A stretch of 64,000 bases of DNA from a virus. The notes below the pieces were generated by a model that saw nothing but the letters and a program-made list of their open reading frames with translations, had not been told where the DNA came from and did not search any database. A program made the position numbers and the translations under genes. This document shows, one piece after another, positions 43,014-51,188 of this stretch. Position 1 is the first letter of the stretch; every line of letters begins with the position of its first letter. The stretch lies in the IMG/VR virus record IMGVR_UViG_3300042907_001596, positions 1 through 64,000 of that record; one strand, written 5' to 3'.

Positions 43014-44104
43014 TGGCCAACCCGAAGCTGACCAAGCTGGTCGGTGACCTCCGCACCAAGTTCGGTGAAGACTCCGTGATGTTCGCCGCCGACATCAAGC
43101 TCAACGCGCCGGTGTCCTCCGGCAGCCTCGCGCTGGACTTCGCGATCGGCCACGGCGGCTTCCCGTCGGATCGGGTCATCGAACTGGCCGGGGAGGAAGG
43201 CTGCGGCAAAACCACCCTCAGCCTGCTGGCCACCACCCGCTTCCTCGACTCCCAGCCCGACCGGGGTGCGCTGATCATGGATCTGGAGCACAAGCTCTCA
43301 CCGGACTGGGTGGCTTCGCTGGTGGGCGAAGAGCGGATGGACAGGATCATCTACATCCAGCCCGACCACATCGAACAGGCCACCAACATCTACCGCCAAG
43401 CCGTCACGTCCGGCCAGATCAGCATCGCCGTCCTCGACAGCATCGGGGGATCCCCGACGGTGCGGCGCAACGACAACGCGGAAGTGGCCTCTTACGGCGG
43501 CAACAGCCAGGGCGTCGGGGAGTTCGCCCGCACCGCTGCGGCGCTGTCCGCGAAATACCGCACCCTCACCATCGGCATCAACCAGACCCGCGCTGACATG
43601 GACGGCTACCACCGGATGCTCACCCCCGGTGGCAAAGCCTGGAAGCACGCGGTGATCCTGCGGATCCAACTCAAGAAGTCGACGCGGGAAACCGTGGAGC
43701 ATGCCGTTAACGGCGAGAAGATCACTATCGGCCATGCCGTCTACGCCAAAGTGGTGAAGAATCAACTCGCCGCCCCCGGCCGCACGGCGATGTGGTGGTT
43801 CTACAACGTGCCGACCGACGATTACGGCTTCGGTGTGGACACACTGGATGAGATCGTTCGGCTGGGCATCCTCACCAGGGTGATTCACCAGACCGGCGGG
43901 TGGTACACCCATCCGGCGCTGCCCGCCGACAAAAAGGGCGACCACAAAGTCAACGGCCTGGCCGGGTTGAAGAAGCTGATCTACGCCGACGAGTCGCTGA
44001 AGCAGACGCTGGTGTCGGAGATCCTGGCCAACCTGGAGGAGCACGCCGCCGAAGTCGCCCCCATCTCCGACCCCGACGCCCCGATCGAAGAGGCGATGGC
44101 ATGA
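43013..44104 (+). CDS. recA: RecA-like recombinase
   Basis: 363 aa, near bacterial RecA length (~350). Walker A GEEGCGKT (~residues 61-68), MDLEH (~93), Walker B-like IAVLDSIGG (~141) and the L2-adjacent INQTRADM segment are visible. Forms filaments on ssDNA for recombination-dependent replication or repair. GTG start overlaps the polymerase stop; stop overlaps the next gene. Confidence 0.9.
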   Translation: MANPKLTKLVGDLRTKFGEDSVMFAADIKLNAPVSSGSLALDFAIGHGGFPSDRVIELAGEEGCGKTTLSLLATTRFLDSQPDRGALIMDLEHKLSPDWVASLVGEERMDRIIYIQPDHIEQATNIYRQAVTSGQISIAVLDSIGGSPTVRRNDNAEVASYGGNSQGVGEFARTAAALSAKYRTLTIGINQTRADMDGYHRMLTPGGKAWKHAVILRIQLKKSTRETVEHAVNGEKITIGHAVYAKVVKNQLAAPGRTAMWWFYNVPTDDYGFGVDTLDEIVRLGILTRVIHQTGGWYTHPALPADKKGDHKVNGLAGLKKLIYADESLKQTLVSEILANLEEHAAEVAPISDPDAPIEEAMA

Positions 44105-44484
44105 AGACCGGGTGGGAAGCCTACGAACATTACATTCAGAAGCTGCTGGGGCTGGACTCCACCGCCGCGTCCGGCGCGAAGTTCCACGACATCGGGGACG
44201 CCGTCGACCGTCGCCATCCCAGCGAGTCGGACTTCCGGCTGCTGGCGGACGCGAAGTTCACCGAAAAGGGTTCCTACTCCATGAACCTGAAGTTCCTCCG
44301 CCAGATGAGCGACAAAGCGGTGGCGCTGGGCAAGCGCTTCATCCTGCCCGTCCGGCTGTGGCCGACCGGGGAAGATTTGCCCCACGACTACGTCGTCATC
44401 GGACTGGATGACTTCGCGGAAATCTTGGAGAAGTCCCGCGCTTGGGACGAACTCGTCGGAAGCAAAGGAATCTCAGTCGAATGA
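44101..44484 (+). CDS. Possible PD-(D/E)XK nuclease or Holliday-junction resolvase
   Basis: 127 aa, ATGA overlap with RecA. Residues ~37-57 (SESDFRLLADAKFTEK) place an Asp, then a D-A-K triad, on predicted strands as in PD-(D/E)XK nucleases. Size and the RecA/Cas4/endonuclease VII neighbourhood suggest a recombination nuclease. The fold assignment is tentative. Confidence 0.5.
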   Translation: MKTGWEAYEHYIQKLLGLDSTAASGAKFHDIGDAVDRRHPSESDFRLLADAKFTEKGSYSMNLKFLRQMSDKAVALGKRFILPVRLWPTGEDLPHDYVVIGLDDFAEILEKSRAWDELVGSKGISVE

Positions 44485-45236
44485 CTACGGCTTACAGCGG
44501 TGTTTTGCGCAGCCTCATCAAGAAGGAGATGCTGCTGCCCTACCTGGAGAACCAGATCCTGTCGGAGACGTGGCCGGATTCCTACACCGTCACCATCGAC
44601 TCCCGGCCGTACTACGGCAAAGGTGATGGCTACTTCCACCCCAGCACCCACCCGCTGATGGGCGAGCGGCTGCTCTACTATATGTTCCACCCCGACCACC
44701 GCGACCAGATGATCCGCGAAAAGTCCTCCCTCAAGCGGGAGGTGACGCTGTCGGTGGGATCCTCCATCCACGCCGTCGTCCAAACCCAGTTCCAGATGGC
44801 GGGGCTGGTGACGCCGGAGAACATCGAAGTCGAATACATCAACACCGACCATCATGTGCGCGGCAAGATCGACTTCATCGTGGATCACCCGACCGGCCAG
44901 ACCATCCCGGTGGAACTCAAGACGATGTCGGCACGGATATTCGGCAAGCAGGACAAGATCAAGCCGGAGTGGGACGCCCAACTGTCGCTGGCACTCGACG
45001 CCGTCGGCCAGGACACCGGAATCTTGCTGTTGCTGGAGGTGGGCTATCCGTACGGCATCAAAGAGTTCATCGTGCCGCGCAACGACACGTTGCTGTCGGA
45101 GATCTACGGCAAGTTCGACCGGGTACGCGAAGCCATCGCCCTGAACACCCCGCCGACGCACTGCTGCGCCCCCGGCTCCTCGACCGTCGCTAGCTGTCCG
45201 GCCCGCTTTGAGTGCTGGATGAAAGATGAGCGGTAA
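44481..45236 (+). CDS. Cas4/RecB-like exonuclease
   Basis: 251 aa. PD-(D/E)XK core: Asp131 in GKIDFIVD and E145-L-K147 in VELKT. A C-terminal cluster CC......SC....EC (~residues 229-247) could, with another Cys, bind an iron-sulphur cluster as in Cas4/AddB. Expected to resect DNA ends to feed RecA. Not linked to CRISPR here. Overlaps both neighbours. Confidence 0.8.
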   Translation: MTTAYSGVLRSLIKKEMLLPYLENQILSETWPDSYTVTIDSRPYYGKGDGYFHPSTHPLMGERLLYYMFHPDHRDQMIREKSSLKREVTLSVGSSIHAVVQTQFQMAGLVTPENIEVEYINTDHHVRGKIDFIVDHPTGQTIPVELKTMSARIFGKQDKIKPEWDAQLSLALDAVGQDTGILLLLEVGYPYGIKEFIVPRNDTLLSEIYGKFDRVREAIALNTPPTHCCAPGSSTVASCPARFECWMKDER

Positions 45237-45663
45237 GCCCTGCAAGGACTGTGTGGCCGACGGGATCACCACCGGCCGTCCGGCTCCTCACCCCGGCCCC
45301 CGGTGCGTCACGCACCACCGGGCCATCAAGAAGGAGCGCAAAAAGCGTGCCCACGCCCGCCGGGTGGACATCTTCTACGGCATCACCGCCGCGCAGTACC
45401 AGATGCTGTACCGCCATCAAGGTGGGACGTGCTACATCTGCCGCAAAGCCACCGGGGCGACCCGCAATCTTGCCGTCGATCACGACCACAACCTCTGCAA
45501 CACCCATCCTGCCGATCGGGGCTGCCCGCAGTGCGTTCGCGGACTGTTGTGCTCAATCTGTAACCGTGTGGTCATCGGCCGCTATGACGAAGACAGTTTG
45601 TTGCGGGCCGTGTCGTATCTGCGACACCCCCCAGCGCGAACGATCCTGCGCCCAGGTTACTAA
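45226..45663 (+). CDS. Recombination endonuclease VII-like protein
   Basis: 145 aa. T4 gp49 family (ββα-metal): CYIC (~residue 66), VDHDHN (~84-89) and RGLLCSICN (~105-113) are the zinc and catalytic motifs. Resolves branched DNA before packaging. An extra N-terminal CKDC...C..H segment adds another metal site. It overlaps the Cas4-like gene by 11 bases. Confidence 0.88.
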   Translation: MSGKPCKDCVADGITTGRPAPHPGPRCVTHHRAIKKERKKRAHARRVDIFYGITAAQYQMLYRHQGGTCYICRKATGATRNLAVDHDHNLCNTHPADRGCPQCVRGLLCSICNRVVIGRYDEDSLLRAVSYLRHPPARTILRPGY

Positions 45664-45669
45664 CAACCG

Positions 45670-45678
45670 TGTTATCTT
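45670..45678 (+). promoter_or_regulatory. Extended -10 promoter candidate
   Basis: TGTTATCTT, 38 bases before ATG 45717. Upstream TAACAA (45661-45666) recurs with the same layout before the -10 at 52459. GGGAGAGG is the ribosome site. Confidence 0.5.
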
Positions 45679-45716
45679 GACGGCAGCAAGATTATTCCCC
45701 AAACTGGGAGAGGTGT

Positions 45717-46424
45717 ATGGGGAACAGACCCCTAGGAGATCTGGCGGAGTCGGTAGCTGAACAGCTAGCGACCGAGAGCTTCGCCCCGCTGACTGAGGAA
45801 ATCCTCACCGAAGAGGACGCCATCGAATCCCAGCGGGCCAGCATCTTCTCTAAGATTCGCTTCTCGTGGCGACCCGAAGACCGTGCCATCCTCGACCGTA
45901 TCCGGCTGGCGTCGGACTCTATGGTGGAGGAAGCCTTCGGGGAAGCCATTTCCACTATCGACCGCTTTTACGAGCAGCTTCGGATACCGGAGACGACGTG
46001 GGTCGACAACCATGAGGTGGTGCGGCGAGGGCCGGACGGCCGGGTGGTGTGGAAGCGGTCGGACGAAGGAAAGATCATCGAACGGTGGGATCAACTCACC
46101 GGGCCGGACATTGAGATGACCATCGCGGATCTGCTCCGGCTCAAAATGCTTATCGCCCCCCAAGTCAACCAACTCCTCAACGAAGCCATCTACGCTAAGC
46201 ACGTTGCGTCCGACGCTTACGACGACGCTTGGGGCACCGTCATCCAAGGCACCCAAGGCGACCGCACTGCCAAAGCCAACCGGCAAAGCCGCCAAGACCG
46301 CTACCACGCCCACTTCCGCTACGTTCTCTACTCCACCGCCAACACTTTGGTGCGCGAAATCGTGGTGTTTATCAACCGGCTCGCAGACATCCGCGAGTGG
46401 CAGATCCGAAGCCAGCCACGGTAG
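45717..46424 (+). CDS. Hypothetical acidic helical protein, 235 aa
   Basis: ATG 45717 behind GGGAGAGG, with its own promoter candidate. Acidic first 45 residues, then long helices and a C-terminal amphipathic region. No enzyme motif. It precedes the sigma-region-4-like protein by four bases and may be its functional partner, but no sigma region 2 is visible. Confidence 0.68.
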   Translation: MGNRPLGDLAESVAEQLATESFAPLTEEILTEEDAIESQRASIFSKIRFSWRPEDRAILDRIRLASDSMVEEAFGEAISTIDRFYEQLRIPETTWVDNHEVVRRGPDGRVVWKRSDEGKIIERWDQLTGPDIEMTIADLLRLKMLIAPQVNQLLNEAIYAKHVASDAYDDAWGTVIQGTQGDRTAKANRQSRQDRYHAHFRYVLYSTANTLVREIVVFINRLADIREWQIRSQPR

Positions 46425-46428
46425 TGCT

Positions 46429-46902
46429 ATGGCCCGCCGCCTCCCCGACGACCCGGTCAAACGCCGCCTCCAACACTTCAAGAGGCTCTACCAACACTTA
46501 GAGCACTGGAAAGTGTTGCTGGAAACCGGCGACATGAGTCACCTCATCACCGTGCCCGAAACCGGTGAGGAAATCTATCTTCTCGACCTGATGGTCGGCA
46601 TCGACTCGCTGCCACCCCGCCAGCGCGAAGCCTTTGAGTTGATCTGCCTACTGGGGTACACCGAAACCGATGCCACCCGCAAAATGTTGCCCCACTCCCG
46701 ATGGTCGACCCCGATACAGCAGTACGCCGATACCGCACTGGCCCGCATGGTGGCCGCATACGACGCCGCCCAAAGCGGCAGCTACACCCACACCGTCTAC
46801 ATCAAAAAAGGGGCCAAGCCTGTCGAGGGAGCTTGCCCCACTTCACCAGGAGAGCACGATGAAGAACGAGATCCCCGAAGCAAAGCTGATGCCCCTACTT
46901 AG
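46429..46902 (+). CDS. Sigma-70 region 4-like regulator
   Basis: 157 aa. Residues ~57-115 start with LPPRQREAFELI, the hallmark opening of sigma region 4, then YTETDATRKM and SRWSTPIQQYADTALARM as the two HTH helices, near ECF-type sigma-4 (sigma70_r4_2). No recognisable region 2, so alone it is not a complete sigma factor. It could be a co-sigma, anti-sigma-like decoy or class-specific activator. The phage also carries seven ECF-type promoters. The C-terminal ~40 residues are Lys/Asp-rich. Confidence 0.6.
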   Translation: MARRLPDDPVKRRLQHFKRLYQHLEHWKVLLETGDMSHLITVPETGEEIYLLDLMVGIDSLPPRQREAFELICLLGYTETDATRKMLPHSRWSTPIQQYADTALARMVAAYDAAQSGSYTHTVYIKKGAKPVEGACPTSPGEHDEERDPRSKADAPT

Positions 46903-47146
46903 CGGAGTCAACTATTCCGTTGAAGACGAAGCCGACCGGCTGCTGGCCGACGGCCGACGCGGCACCACCAAGCTGGCCGACAAGACCGACTACCTGTCTC
47001 CCGAGCAGTTAGCATTGAGGAAGAGCAAAGAGGTGTTGAATCACCACGGCGTTCCCGACTCCCGGCTGTTCAGCGGCATGTATCGCAGAGCCTTTAACCC
47101 AGAGGCAGGACAGCGGCCGGTGCGGCTGCGCTCGCACGACGACTAA
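46859..47146 (+). CDS. Hypothetical protein, 95 aa
   Basis: ATG 46859 behind CCAGGAGAGCAC, overlapping the upstream gene by 44 bases in another frame. Acidic N-terminus, basic end (MYRRAFNPEAGQRPVRLRSH). Function unknown. Confidence 0.62.
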   Translation: MKNEIPEAKLMPLLSGVNYSVEDEADRLLADGRRGTTKLADKTDYLSPEQLALRKSKEVLNHHGVPDSRLFSGMYRRAFNPEAGQRPVRLRSHDD

Positions 47147-47158
47147 AAAGGGGGAGGC

Positions 47159-47851
47159 ATGACCGACGGTCTTGACGATGCCATCGCCGCACAAATCGAC
47201 CAGATGCGGGCCAATGGGGAGCTTGAGGTGCGCCCCGAACCCCGCTGCCGGGTCTGTCGAGACGAACAGTCGCGCCTCCTGGTCAACAAGCTGCTGGCGC
47301 ACGGATTGACGCTGCGCGACATTGAGGATGTCATCAAGCCACTCAACCGCAACCGGCCGCAGCGGGACAGGATCAACCTCAACAACCTCCGCGAACACCG
47401 CCGCCGACACTTCGACATTCAATCCCCGGCTAATGCCGTCTACCGGCGTATCGTTGAGCAGCGTGCCGCAGAAGCCAACATCGACCTGGAGAACGGCGTC
47501 GGCACCGCTGTTACCTACCTGGCCTACCTGGACACCATGATGGCGAAAGGGTTCGCCACCTTGATGGCGGAGGACACTGTGGTGAGCTACCGGGACGGCG
47601 CGGACGCTGGCCGGATGCTCAACGACCTCACCCGCAAGGACGCCGGGGCGACCCAGCAGGCCCAGATGATGGCCGAAATGGACAGGGTCATCTCCGTCGT
47701 TAAAGAGGTTTGCACGCCCGAGCAACTGTCGCTGATGAGCGCGAAGCTCAACGGCACCCCCGACGCGCCCACCCCGGTGGCGGCACGCCGGGTAACGGAG
47801 CCGTTCGACCCGTCTGAAGACCACGACGAGTACGACGAGTTTGAGGACTGA
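47159..47851 (+). CDS. HTH/zinc-like DNA-binding protein
   Basis: 230 aa. CRVC (~residue 26) is followed by an HTH-like stretch (GLTLRDIEDVIKPLN) and a basic R/H segment ending EHRRRHF, a C-x2-C...H-x4-H pattern. The remainder is helical with an acidic C-terminus. Similar layouts occur in small terminase-like and regulator proteins, but no terminase large subunit is near, so I leave it as DNA-binding. Confidence 0.6.
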   Translation: MTDGLDDAIAAQIDQMRANGELEVRPEPRCRVCRDEQSRLLVNKLLAHGLTLRDIEDVIKPLNRNRPQRDRINLNNLREHRRRHFDIQSPANAVYRRIVEQRAAEANIDLENGVGTAVTYLAYLDTMMAKGFATLMAEDTVVSYRDGADAGRMLNDLTRKDAGATQQAQMMAEMDRVISVVKEVCTPEQLSLMSAKLNGTPDAPTPVAARRVTEPFDPSEDHDEYDEFED

Positions 47852-49296
47852 TGCTCCAGATCTCCGAAACGGCCGTCGATATGTTCGGCGTGAGTACCGC
47901 CACCGCCACCCCGTCGGGCACCGACAGTCGGGCAGGAAGCATCTACCAGCCTGCCACCCTCGCCGCCTGCACCCCGGTGTACATCACCTCGCTGGAGTTC
48001 GACACCTACCTGATGGTGTTCTCCCGGCGCTGGCTGGCCGCGACTCAATCCAGCACTCAACCCGGCCACTACACTGACTACACTGCGTCACCGGCACCAG
48101 GGTGGGTGAGCTTCAACGGGACGCACGGAAGTGTCGTCAGCCCCGTCGAAGACATCCCGATGGCGACGGCGCACGACTCCGTTCTCCTCACCGCTGCCTG
48201 CGCCCGACCGCCCTACACTTATCTGCTCAACACCGTTACGTCCGGCTCGTCGGTGACGGCGGTGGTGCAGCACATCATGTTCAACCAGCCGATGAAAACA
48301 CTCAGCGTCCTCAAAGAGGAAACCGTCCCGAACGCCGCGCTGCTCGACTTCCCGGTCGATGTGGTCTACAACCTTCCCAGTGGTGCGGAAATCGTGTTGA
48401 CCCCCGACGTGCTGGCCCGAATCTTCTCCGGTTCGATCTACCAGTGGACGGATCCGGCGATTTTGGATTTGAACCCCGGCGTCGACCTTCCGTCCTCCAC
48501 CCTCATCCAAGTCATCTACGATCTGGATGCTTCTGCCGACACCGCCGCGTTTCAGTCCTACCTGGAGGCGGAGTCCCCATATTGGGACTCCGGCACCTCG
48601 ACCAGCTACACAGGCTTCGGGGTGGGTGCGATCGACGTAGCCACTTCCGTCGCCGCGACATCCGCGTCGATCGGCTTCGTCGGAAAGGGGACGGCCGTCA
48701 ACGCGGCGACCGTCGTCACCCCGGTGCGTTTCGATCGGGGCCTCTACATTTCCGGCCAGAACCTTGTGGTATTCGGGGCGTCGTATTCGGGCAGGGTGTG
48801 CGTTGCCCGCAAGAACTGGGGCCGGATCGGATTCCCGACGACGGCGTGGGAGTACTTCGACGGAGCCGGGTGGAGCTTCGACCTGACCGCTGTGTCGCCA
48901 CTTCAGACGACGACCGGCACCGCCTTGACGACCGCTGGCCCGGTGAGTGTCGCGACGTACGACCGGCAGGTCTTTTTGTCTGCGGTGGTCACCTTCGGGG
49001 ATGACCGCTCCGCCCAGGTGTATCTTCAGAACGCCGTCAGCCAGTGGCAGCCGGTGGGGGATCAGATCTTTTTGGGGTCGGTGGCTGATGACACCTACAC
49101 CGGCGGCACCCTCCAGTTCCAGCCGCAGCTTTCTGCCATCGACTATCTGGTAGATGTGCCCAATGCGGTCGGTGCCATCCCAGTGTGCGTCACCATGGAG
49201 CAGTCGATCACCGAAGAGACGGTCACCGACATCTTCGTGACTTCGTCGGCGCTCGACGTGGCGTGGGGCTTGTGGCAAGTTGACCGCAATTTTTAA
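47851..49296 (+). CDS. Protein with a PstS-like (phosphate-binding-protein) fold
   Basis: 481 aa. Residues ~165-280 closely follow PstS: YNLPSGAEIVLTPDVLARIF, GSIYQWTDPAIL, LNPGVDLPSS and a later GFVGKG. The ligand loop that in PstS reads RSDGSGTT is DLDASADT here (224-231): the Arg and the Gly/Thr that hold phosphate are changed. No signal peptide or lipobox. N- and C-terminal parts are beta-rich and virion-like. It may be a structural or receptor-mimic use of the fold. Stop is 52 bases before the next gene. Confidence 0.65.
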   Translation: MLQISETAVDMFGVSTATATPSGTDSRAGSIYQPATLAACTPVYITSLEFDTYLMVFSRRWLAATQSSTQPGHYTDYTASPAPGWVSFNGTHGSVVSPVEDIPMATAHDSVLLTAACARPPYTYLLNTVTSGSSVTAVVQHIMFNQPMKTLSVLKEETVPNAALLDFPVDVVYNLPSGAEIVLTPDVLARIFSGSIYQWTDPAILDLNPGVDLPSSTLIQVIYDLDASADTAAFQSYLEAESPYWDSGTSTSYTGFGVGAIDVATSVAATSASIGFVGKGTAVNAATVVTPVRFDRGLYISGQNLVVFGASYSGRVCVARKNWGRIGFPTTAWEYFDGAGWSFDLTAVSPLQTTTGTALTTAGPVSVATYDRQVFLSAVVTFGDDRSAQVYLQNAVSQWQPVGDQIFLGSVADDTYTGGTLQFQPQLSAIDYLVDVPNAVGAIPVCVTMEQSITEETVTDIFVTSSALDVAWGLWQVDRNF

Positions 49297-49304
49297 CAAG
49301 TGGG

Positions 49305-49313
49305 TGTTAGACT
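49305..49313 (+). promoter_or_regulatory. Extended -10 promoter candidate
   Basis: TGTTAGACT inside GTGGGTGTTAGACTTT. The same GTGGGTGTTA context occurs at 54959. It lies 35 bases before GTG 49349. TTGACC (49280-49285) is present but ~22 bp upstream of the -10, too far for a normal -35. Confidence 0.48.
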
Positions 49314-49348
49314 TTCTACACAGTCATTACACAACCTAGGGAGCCGCT

Positions 49349-50335
49349 GTGAAGATCGCTGAATTAGAGTCCATCCTCGCTAACCGCCAGGAAGATCGGG
49401 TCGTCGCCAAAGTGGGCGAGATGAGCATCACCGACGATGCCGGAATCCTGTCCATCGGTAGCGACACCTTCCTGATGGACGAAGGGGTGGAGCGCACGCT
49501 GGCGTCCTATCTCAAGATCCCCCCGGCTTACTTGTCGGCGTGCCCTCCCGACTTCAAGGCAACCACGCTGCGCTTCTGGATGGGCGAGCACTCCGACGCC
49601 GACGCCGTAACGGAACTGATCAACGGTGCGGTGGTATCCATTCATTCCCCCGACCAACTGATGATCCCGGTGCGCCAGGTCGTCCAGGTAGCGGAGCGGG
49701 TCTTCAGCCCCGACGCTGAAGTGCGGCACAACTATCTGGATGACGAGCGTGTGCATCTCGACATCACTACATCAGAGCATCAAGTCGATGTGCAGTCCCC
49801 GGTGTACCGCCAAGTTGGGGACATTACCGAAGCGGGCTTGCGCTTCCTGGCCTACCCCACCCAAACCAAAGCCCCCAGCGTGGGGGCTTACCTGGAGCGG
49901 CTGGCCTGCACCAACGGTATGACCACCACGGAGCGGGCCGGACAGATCAGCCTGCGCGGCCGTACCGTCGATGAAGTCATCGAAGAGATGGAGCAGGCTG
50001 CCCGCATGATGCTCAGCACCCTCGACAATCGGTTGGAGCGCTATGCCGCCACCGCCCGCCAGCCCATCCCCGGCTCCCGGCAGGCGTTCGCCCACCAACT
50101 TGCCCGCGAAGCCAACCTGCCCCGGTCGGTGCTGGATTCGGTGATGGAGCTAGTCAACCAGCTTCCCGACAACGCGACGGTCTACGACATCAACCAGGCG
50201 TTCACTTCTGTGGCTAACACCGACGTGAACTACGCCACCCGCATGCGCCTCCAGGCGCTGGGCGGATCCATGGCTTTTGAAGCGGAGCGGATCCTAGCCC
50301 GCTGCGGAACGTGTCAACATCCCTTGGAGGTTTGA
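49349..50335 (+). CDS. DUF932-like protein
   Basis: 328 aa, GTG behind CTAGGGAGCC. LACTNGM (~residue 185) and the general layout resemble DUF932 (plasmid/phage) proteins of unknown biochemical role. The final ~10 residues hold CGTCQH, a possible partial zinc site. It has its own promoter. Stop overlaps the following GTG by one codon spacing. Confidence 0.72.
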   Translation: MKIAELESILANRQEDRVVAKVGEMSITDDAGILSIGSDTFLMDEGVERTLASYLKIPPAYLSACPPDFKATTLRFWMGEHSDADAVTELINGAVVSIHSPDQLMIPVRQVVQVAERVFSPDAEVRHNYLDDERVHLDITTSEHQVDVQSPVYRQVGDITEAGLRFLAYPTQTKAPSVGAYLERLACTNGMTTTERAGQISLRGRTVDEVIEEMEQAARMMLSTLDNRLERYAATARQPIPGSRQAFAHQLAREANLPRSVLDSVMELVNQLPDNATVYDINQAFTSVANTDVNYATRMRLQALGGSMAFEAERILARCGTCQHPLEV

Positions 50336-50515
50336 GTGAAAACTACCCTGACATTGGCGTCCGTCGCCATGAAAAAGGCTTTGGATGCTTACCACCCGAC
50401 ACAAAAAGCCCAACTGATCAACGAGTCCATCGCGTTGAGCTTGGTGTCGATTGCCGAAAATCTCAACAGGCTGGGGCGGCAGCCTCCTCCGAAAGCGAAC
50501 CTAGGTAGCGAGTAA
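50336..50515 (+). CDS. Small protein, 59 aa
   Basis: GTG 50336 immediately after the DUF932 stop, with TTGGAGG upstream. Two amphipathic helices and a Pro-rich end. Coupled to the previous gene. No family recognised. Confidence 0.58.
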   Translation: MKTTLTLASVAMKKALDAYHPTQKAQLINESIALSLVSIAENLNRLGRQPPPKANLGSE

Positions 50516-50582
50516 GAGGTGTAAGCCGACGTGATTCCCGACGTATTCGGGGACGTGCGGCCCCGCCACCCCAGCAACGGGG

Positions 50583-50637
50583 TATAGTTCTCGTGGGCCG
50601 GTGGGCGTATACGGGTGTCTCCTTCCGTCCACCGGCC
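50583..50637 (+). ncRNA. Promoter and 5' hairpin with anti-Shine-Dalgarno loop
   Basis: TATAGT (50583-50588), then GGCCGGTGG (50596-50604) pairing perfectly with CCACCGGCC (50629-50637). The loop contains GGGTGTCTCCTTCC (50613-50626, within 50611-50628), the reverse complement of the Shine-Dalgarno leader at 59031-59044, and 13-14 nt matches before 34087 and 52035. It may be only the 5' leader of 50661, or a trans-acting antisense RNA. Confidence 0.5.
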
Positions 50638-50660
50638 TACCTTCTTGTGAGGAGGGCCAG

Positions 50661-51128
50661 ATGGCCATCGACATGACCAACGCCAATGAGGGCGTCAGCG
50701 ATCTGTACGACAGTGAGCGCAAAGCCATCATCGGGATCCGTGCCCAGATGATGAGCAAATACTCCTTCAAAGCGATCGACTCCTTCAAGGCCGAAGACGA
50801 CATGAAGAACAAGATCTCCCAAGAGATCCGCCAGCGGTGCGCCGAGATCGGCTTCGTCGTAGAGGTGGAGTGGGAGTGGGAGAAGTTCGATGAGAAGACC
50901 GGCGAACTCGTTGACTTCAGCCCCACCGTGTCCTCCAACCCCAACGACCGTGCGATGTACTGGGTGCCCAACGTCGTGGCAACAGGCCGCACCGACAAGA
51001 CCGTCACGGAGTTCGACCACGACCGGCAAAAGCACGAGATTCGCTCCGGCCTGCTCGACGGCAAGGTGGGCGTGATCAACCCCAACACCGGGCAGATCAC
51101 CGAACCGAAGAAGAAGAACATCTACTGA
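50661..51128 (+). CDS. Hypothetical protein, 155 aa
   Basis: ATG 50661 behind GAGGAGGGCC, downstream of the 50583 promoter/hairpin. Helical first half, then a WEWEK acidic/aromatic segment, Lys-rich end. No family recognised. Expression may be affected by the leader hairpin. Confidence 0.65.
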   Translation: MAIDMTNANEGVSDLYDSERKAIIGIRAQMMSKYSFKAIDSFKAEDDMKNKISQEIRQRCAEIGFVVEVEWEWEKFDEKTGELVDFSPTVSSNPNDRAMYWVPNVVATGRTDKTVTEFDHDRQKHEIRSGLLDGKVGVINPNTGQITEPKKKNIY

Positions 51129-51131
51129 AGC

Positions 51132-51187
51132 TGTAAAGTCTCGCGGCCCTGACGGGAAAGGGTGAAGCACCTACCCGCCGGAGGGCC
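51132..51187 (+). promoter_or_regulatory. -10 promoter with long leader stem-loop
   Basis: TGTAAAGT (51132-51139); GGCCCT (51145-51150) pairs with AGGGCC, with inner CGGG/CCCG and GGTG/CACC pairings. The stem starts six bases after the -10. GGAGGGCC serves ATG 51189 and is inside the 3' arm, so the ribosome site may be masked. Shares GGGAAAGGGTGAAG with the leader at 25641. Confidence 0.55.
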
Positions 51188-51188
51188 A

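Noticed and set aside
44481-45236. Cas4-like gene as part of a phage CRISPR system
   Set aside because: No cas1/cas2, effector or repeat array in the window. RecA and endonuclease VII neighbours point to recombination.
47159-47851. Small terminase subunit
   Set aside because: HTH-like and basic, but no terminase large subunit, cos/pac-like site or portal is nearby.
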